The translations under genes were made by a program, and so were the position numbers. Below, piece by piece: positions 4,521-6,675 of a DNA stretch of 6,675 nt (within the stretch, counting starts at the first letter, position 1; every line of letters begins with the position of its first letter). The DNA is taken from the NCBI GenBank assembly GCA_937923355.1, contig CALAIO010000274.1, positions 1-6,675 on the forward strand. The letters are read 5' to 3'. Source of the stretch: an uncultured Rhizobiaceae group bacterium (GTDB lineage Bacteria; Pseudomonadota; Alphaproteobacteria; Rhizobiales; Rhizobiaceae). A model generated the notes under the pieces. It made no database searches. It was not told where the DNA came from and saw nothing but the letters and a program-made list of their open reading frames with translations.

Positions 4521-5693
4521 ATGACCCGTCACAAGATAATCATCAGTGGTGGCGGTATTGCAGGATTTACATCCGCCCTTTGCCTTGCCAAAGCCGGGCA
4601 TCGTGTAGATATATTTGAGCGAGCATCTGCCCCCAGTGCGCTTGGTGCTGGCATTCAAATATCTCCAAATGCTTTTCATATCTTACGAAAGCTTGGATTA
4701 AGCGCAAAACTGCTTGATGCAGGAACAGCGCCTTCTGCAATCATGATGATGAATGCGATGAATGGCAAAAATCTTGCGCGTTTACCTCTTGGCTTTGATA
4801 TCGAAGACACCCACGAAGCACCATATATCGTTATTCATCGTGCTGATTTACAAAATATACTTTTTGAGGCTTGCAACGCGCATGCGGATATTTCGATAAG
4901 TTTTAATGCTAAAATGATTGATGCTGCTGTTCATGAAAATGGCGCGACTGTTATGGTTGAAGCAAGCAGTCAAACAAATGAACATCTTTGCGATATTTTG
5001 ATTGGCGCTGATGGCATTCACTCTTGTGTACGTCATGATATTTTGGATTTACCCAAGGCTGTCTACACAGGCAAAATTGCCTGGCGCGCGCTTGTTCCCG
5101 CTAATGAGGTAAGACTGTCAGGCGTCATGTCTGATACCTACGGTTGGCTTGGGCCAAAAGCACATGCGGTGACCTATCCCATACGCAATGGCGAATATCT
5201 CAATATTGTTGCGGTGACGCAGGAAAAAGACAAAACAGAAGCAAAAGAAATATCGAAAGAGAAATTGCAAGATGTTTTCTCGCACTGGTGCGATGACTTT
5301 AAACTTCTTTTGGAAACGGATGCAGACTGGTCTGGTTGGCCACTTTATGAAACCAGAGACATTACCCTCATGGCTGAAAAAAGCGTTGCACTTATAGGCG
5401 ATGCAGCACATGCCATGTTGCCGTTCGCAGCTCAAGGAGCAGCTCAAGCCATAGAAGATGCCGAGGTGCTTACACAGTGTCTTTCCAGCACTATGGAAAA
5501 AGAAGAAGCACTGAAAAAGTTCGAGAGCCTTAGATTGCCTCGCGTTAAACGCGTCGTGCGTACAGCGCGCAAAAATGGACAAATCTATCATCTATCAGGC
5601 GTTTCTGCATCTTTACGAAATTTAGCAATGAGCAAAATATCAGGCAAAAAACTGCTTGCGAAACAGGACTGGATTTATAGCTGGAAGGCTTAA
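4521..5693 (+). CDS. FAD-dependent aromatic monooxygenase (salicylate hydroxylase-like)
   Basis: A 390-residue class A flavoprotein monooxygenase, the usual size. It has an N-terminal Rossmann dinucleotide-binding motif GGGIAG (10-15) ending at Glu33 in IFERA, the middle DG motif around GADGIHS (162-168), and the FAD-ribityl-binding GD motif IGDAAHAMLPFAAQG (292-306). Arg107 in HRADL also fits the family. Such enzymes use NAD(P)H and O2 to hydroxylate aromatic rings. The sequence resembles the salicylate hydroxylase/6-hydroxynicotinate monooxygenase branch, but this annotation is applied broadly and the substrate is unknown. No ring-cleavage or other aromatic catabolism genes are nearby. The ATG at 4521 places the Rossmann motif where expected. 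The ribosome binding site is weak (AGAAG about 12 bases upstream), so translation may depend on coupling to the zinc protein 28 bases upstream. Its TAA interlocks with the stop of the convergent gene. Confidence 0.9.
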   Translation: MTRHKIIISGGGIAGFTSALCLAKAGHRVDIFERASAPSALGAGIQISPNAFHILRKLGLSAKLLDAGTAPSAIMMMNAMNGKNLARLPLGFDIEDTHEAPYIVIHRADLQNILFEACNAHADISISFNAKMIDAAVHENGATVMVEASSQTNEHLCDILIGADGIHSCVRHDILDLPKAVYTGKIAWRALVPANEVRLSGVMSDTYGWLGPKAHAVTYPIRNGEYLNIVAVTQEKDKTEAKEISKEKLQDVFSHWCDDFKLLLETDADWSGWPLYETRDITLMAEKSVALIGDAAHAMLPFAAQGAAQAIEDAEVLTQCLSSTMEKEEALKKFESLRLPRVKRVVRTARKNGQIYHLSGVSASLRNLAMSKISGKKLLAKQDWIYSWKA

Positions 5694-6373
5694 TGATACA
5701 GTTTGTGATGCAAGAGCAAACTATAGGTTGTCGGTGTCCAGAGACCTGTTGGAATACCCGCCTTGGCTAAAGCTTTCGACACCCAAACATTGCAGGGATT
5801 GAAGATATGAAAGCGCCCTTTTGCTTCATAAAAAAGATCGGAATAACCAAACGTCGCCTCTGGCAACAAGACAGGTTTATCATTTTCTGTTTTGAAGCTT
5901 TCAAGCATAAAACTGATCATGCGATCCAGTCCGGCTTGAGACATGGCAATTGGAACAACGCCGTCCGATTGTCTGATATCTCCACCTGGCGCTACGTGCA
6001 TCACCGAAGCATCACCTGTTGCCGCTTTCCAGATTGTGGAGAATTCCATGTCGGAATATTCGGCTGTGCTGGTATAAAAATCACGCGACCCCCAGCCAAT
6101 AATCAGATATTCCAGATTTGGATTATCCAGCGGAAAACCATCTGCTTTTAAAAAATCAAACCGTTCACGTATTGCATCATTTACTGGAATAGCAATATCG
6201 GCATGAAGTGCATTGGCCGTTAAATAGACAGTAATATCGCGCGTTTCGTTTTCAGATATGACAGGCTTGCCTGATGGAATAATCCCACCAAGCAATGCGC
6301 CAAATAAATAGAGCGCCACAATAAAAAAAGGGACTGCGATTAACAGCCCCAATCTTTTCACTGCCTTACCCAC
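5690..6373 (-). CDS. TIGR02117/DUF2459 family membrane-anchored protein, GTG start
   Basis: A 227-residue protein with an N-terminal hydrophobic helix (about 8-30) that acts as a signal anchor, then a soluble domain expected in the periplasm. Motifs typical of DUF2459 (PF09601, TIGR02117) are VYLTANALHADIAIP (His57), IIGWGSRDFYT (91-101), VMHVAP, FGYSDLFYEAKGRFHIFNPC and NVWVSKAL after Cys194, and LWTP near the end. Conserved His57 and Cys194 would suit a cysteine-peptidase-like active site, but this is my inference; the family has no established function that I know of. The start is GTG at 6371-6373, just two bases after the aapP stop codon, with no upstream in-frame start before a stop and no strong ribosome binding site. 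Expression by translational coupling to aapP is likely. A second GTG four codons in is an alternative. The stop overlaps that of the convergent monooxygenase gene. Confidence 0.88.
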   Translation of the reverse strand: MGKAVKRLGLLIAVPFFIVALYLFGALLGGIIPSGKPVISENETRDITVYLTANALHADIAIPVNDAIRERFDFLKADGFPLDNPNLEYLIIGWGSRDFYTSTAEYSDMEFSTIWKAATGDASVMHVAPGGDIRQSDGVVPIAMSQAGLDRMISFMLESFKTENDKPVLLPEATFGYSDLFYEAKGRFHIFNPCNVWVSKALAKAGIPTGLWTPTTYSLLLHHKLYH

Positions 6374-6375
6374 TC

Positions 6376-6675
6376 TTAGTGAAGAATTTGGCTCAGGAAC
6401 AACTTCGTGCGCTCATGTTGAGGATTGTCGAAGAATGCTTCCGGCTCATTTTGTTCGACGATCTGGCCTTCGTCCATGAAGATAACACGGTTAGCAACCT
6501 GACGTGCGAAGCCCATTTCGTGGGTTACACAAATCATGGTCATACCGTCTTCAGCAAGGCTCACCATCGTTTCAAGCACTTCCTTGATCATCTCAGGATC
6601 AAGCGCGGAAGTTGGTTCATCGAATAACATAATACGCGGGTTCATGCAGAGCGAACGGGCAATCGCCACACGCTG
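6376..6675 (-). CDS. aapP: General L-amino acid ABC transporter ATP-binding protein (3' part)
   Basis: The frame is open from the right window edge to TAA at 6376-6378, giving the last 99 residues; the Walker A motif and the start of the signature motif lie outside. Visible are QRVAIARSL (after the LSGGQ signature), Walker B with catalytic Glu in [15 protein letters not shown] including the D-loop SALD, and the switch His in CVTHEMG. The C-terminus, [12 protein letters not shown] and [16 protein letters not shown], matches AapP of rhizobia as I remember it. AapP is the cytosolic ATPase that powers AapJQM uptake of broad-range L-amino acids across the inner membrane. The related GlnQ/BztD/YhdZ ATPases are close alternatives. 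The apparent start at GTG 6669 is internal. The DUF2459 gene follows two bases after the stop. Confidence 0.92.
   Translation of the reverse strand, partial: QRVAIARSLCMNPRIMLFDEPTSALDPEMIKEVLETMVSLAEDGMTMICVTHEMGFARQVANRVIFMDEGQIVEQNEPEAFFDNPQHERTKLFLSQILH

Noticed and set aside
5118..5591. 157-codon minus-strand open frame opposite the monooxygenase gene
   Set aside because: It lies wholly antisense to a well-supported gene with intact FAD motifs. Its product is a Phe/Cys/His-rich string with no domain character.
1..6675. tRNA, rRNA, CRISPR, insertion sequence, prophage or defence-system genes
   Set aside because: No cloverleaf, repeat-spacer pattern, transposase, terminal inverted repeats or integrase-like protein is visible. 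All sizeable frames are explained by housekeeping or conserved unknown genes of uniform composition.

Overview
The window looks like an ordinary chromosomal core region of an alphaproteobacterium. It most resembles the Hyphomicrobiales (Rhizobium/Brucella/Bartonella relatives) with a fairly low G+C content. The evidence is protein resemblance recalled from memory: an AapP-type amino-acid ABC ATPase, a DUF3126 protein beside cysE, an alphaproteobacterial zf-CHCC protein, a BTLCP-type transglutaminase-like cysteine protease, and a three-helix membrane protein resembling DUF6949. No species can be assigned. Coding density is high, no intergenic gap exceeds about 150 bases, and I see no mobile element, tRNA, rRNA, CRISPR array or horizontally acquired island.

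Layout, left to right. (1) 1-238, plus: 3' end of a transglutaminase-like cysteine protease gene. (2) 239-360: an unusual C-rich-loop hairpin followed by a strong intrinsic terminator. (3) 360-1218, minus: a two-gene unit in which a small membrane protein is followed by a gamma-carbonic-anhydrase-like protein. (4) 1219-1361: a divergent promoter region. (5) 1362-2204, plus: an unrecognised membrane-anchored protein whose stop codon interlocks with that of the next, convergent gene. (6) 2201-4160, minus: alpha/beta hydrolase, cysE and a DUF3126 protein, with a plausible promoter just before cysE. (7) 4161-4246: a second divergent promoter region. (8) 4247-5693, plus: a zf-CHCC zinc protein followed by an FAD-dependent monooxygenase, whose stop interlocks with the next gene. 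(9) 5690-6675, minus: the 3' end of aapP, followed two bases later by a TIGR02117/DUF2459 membrane-anchored protein.

Functionally, CysE makes O-acetylserine for cysteine synthesis and AapP energises uptake of L-amino acids. The zf-CHCC protein belongs to the family of the mitochondrial complex I subunit NDUFS6. The other genes are housekeeping-type enzymes without a clear substrate, or conserved proteins of unknown function. I found no convincing new multi-gene system. The points most worth a second look are the C-rich hairpin before the terminator, the two convergent gene pairs with interlocked stop codons, the CysE tail lacking a terminal isoleucine, and three gene linkages of unknown meaning (zf-CHCC with monooxygenase, aapP with DUF2459, cysE with DUF3126).
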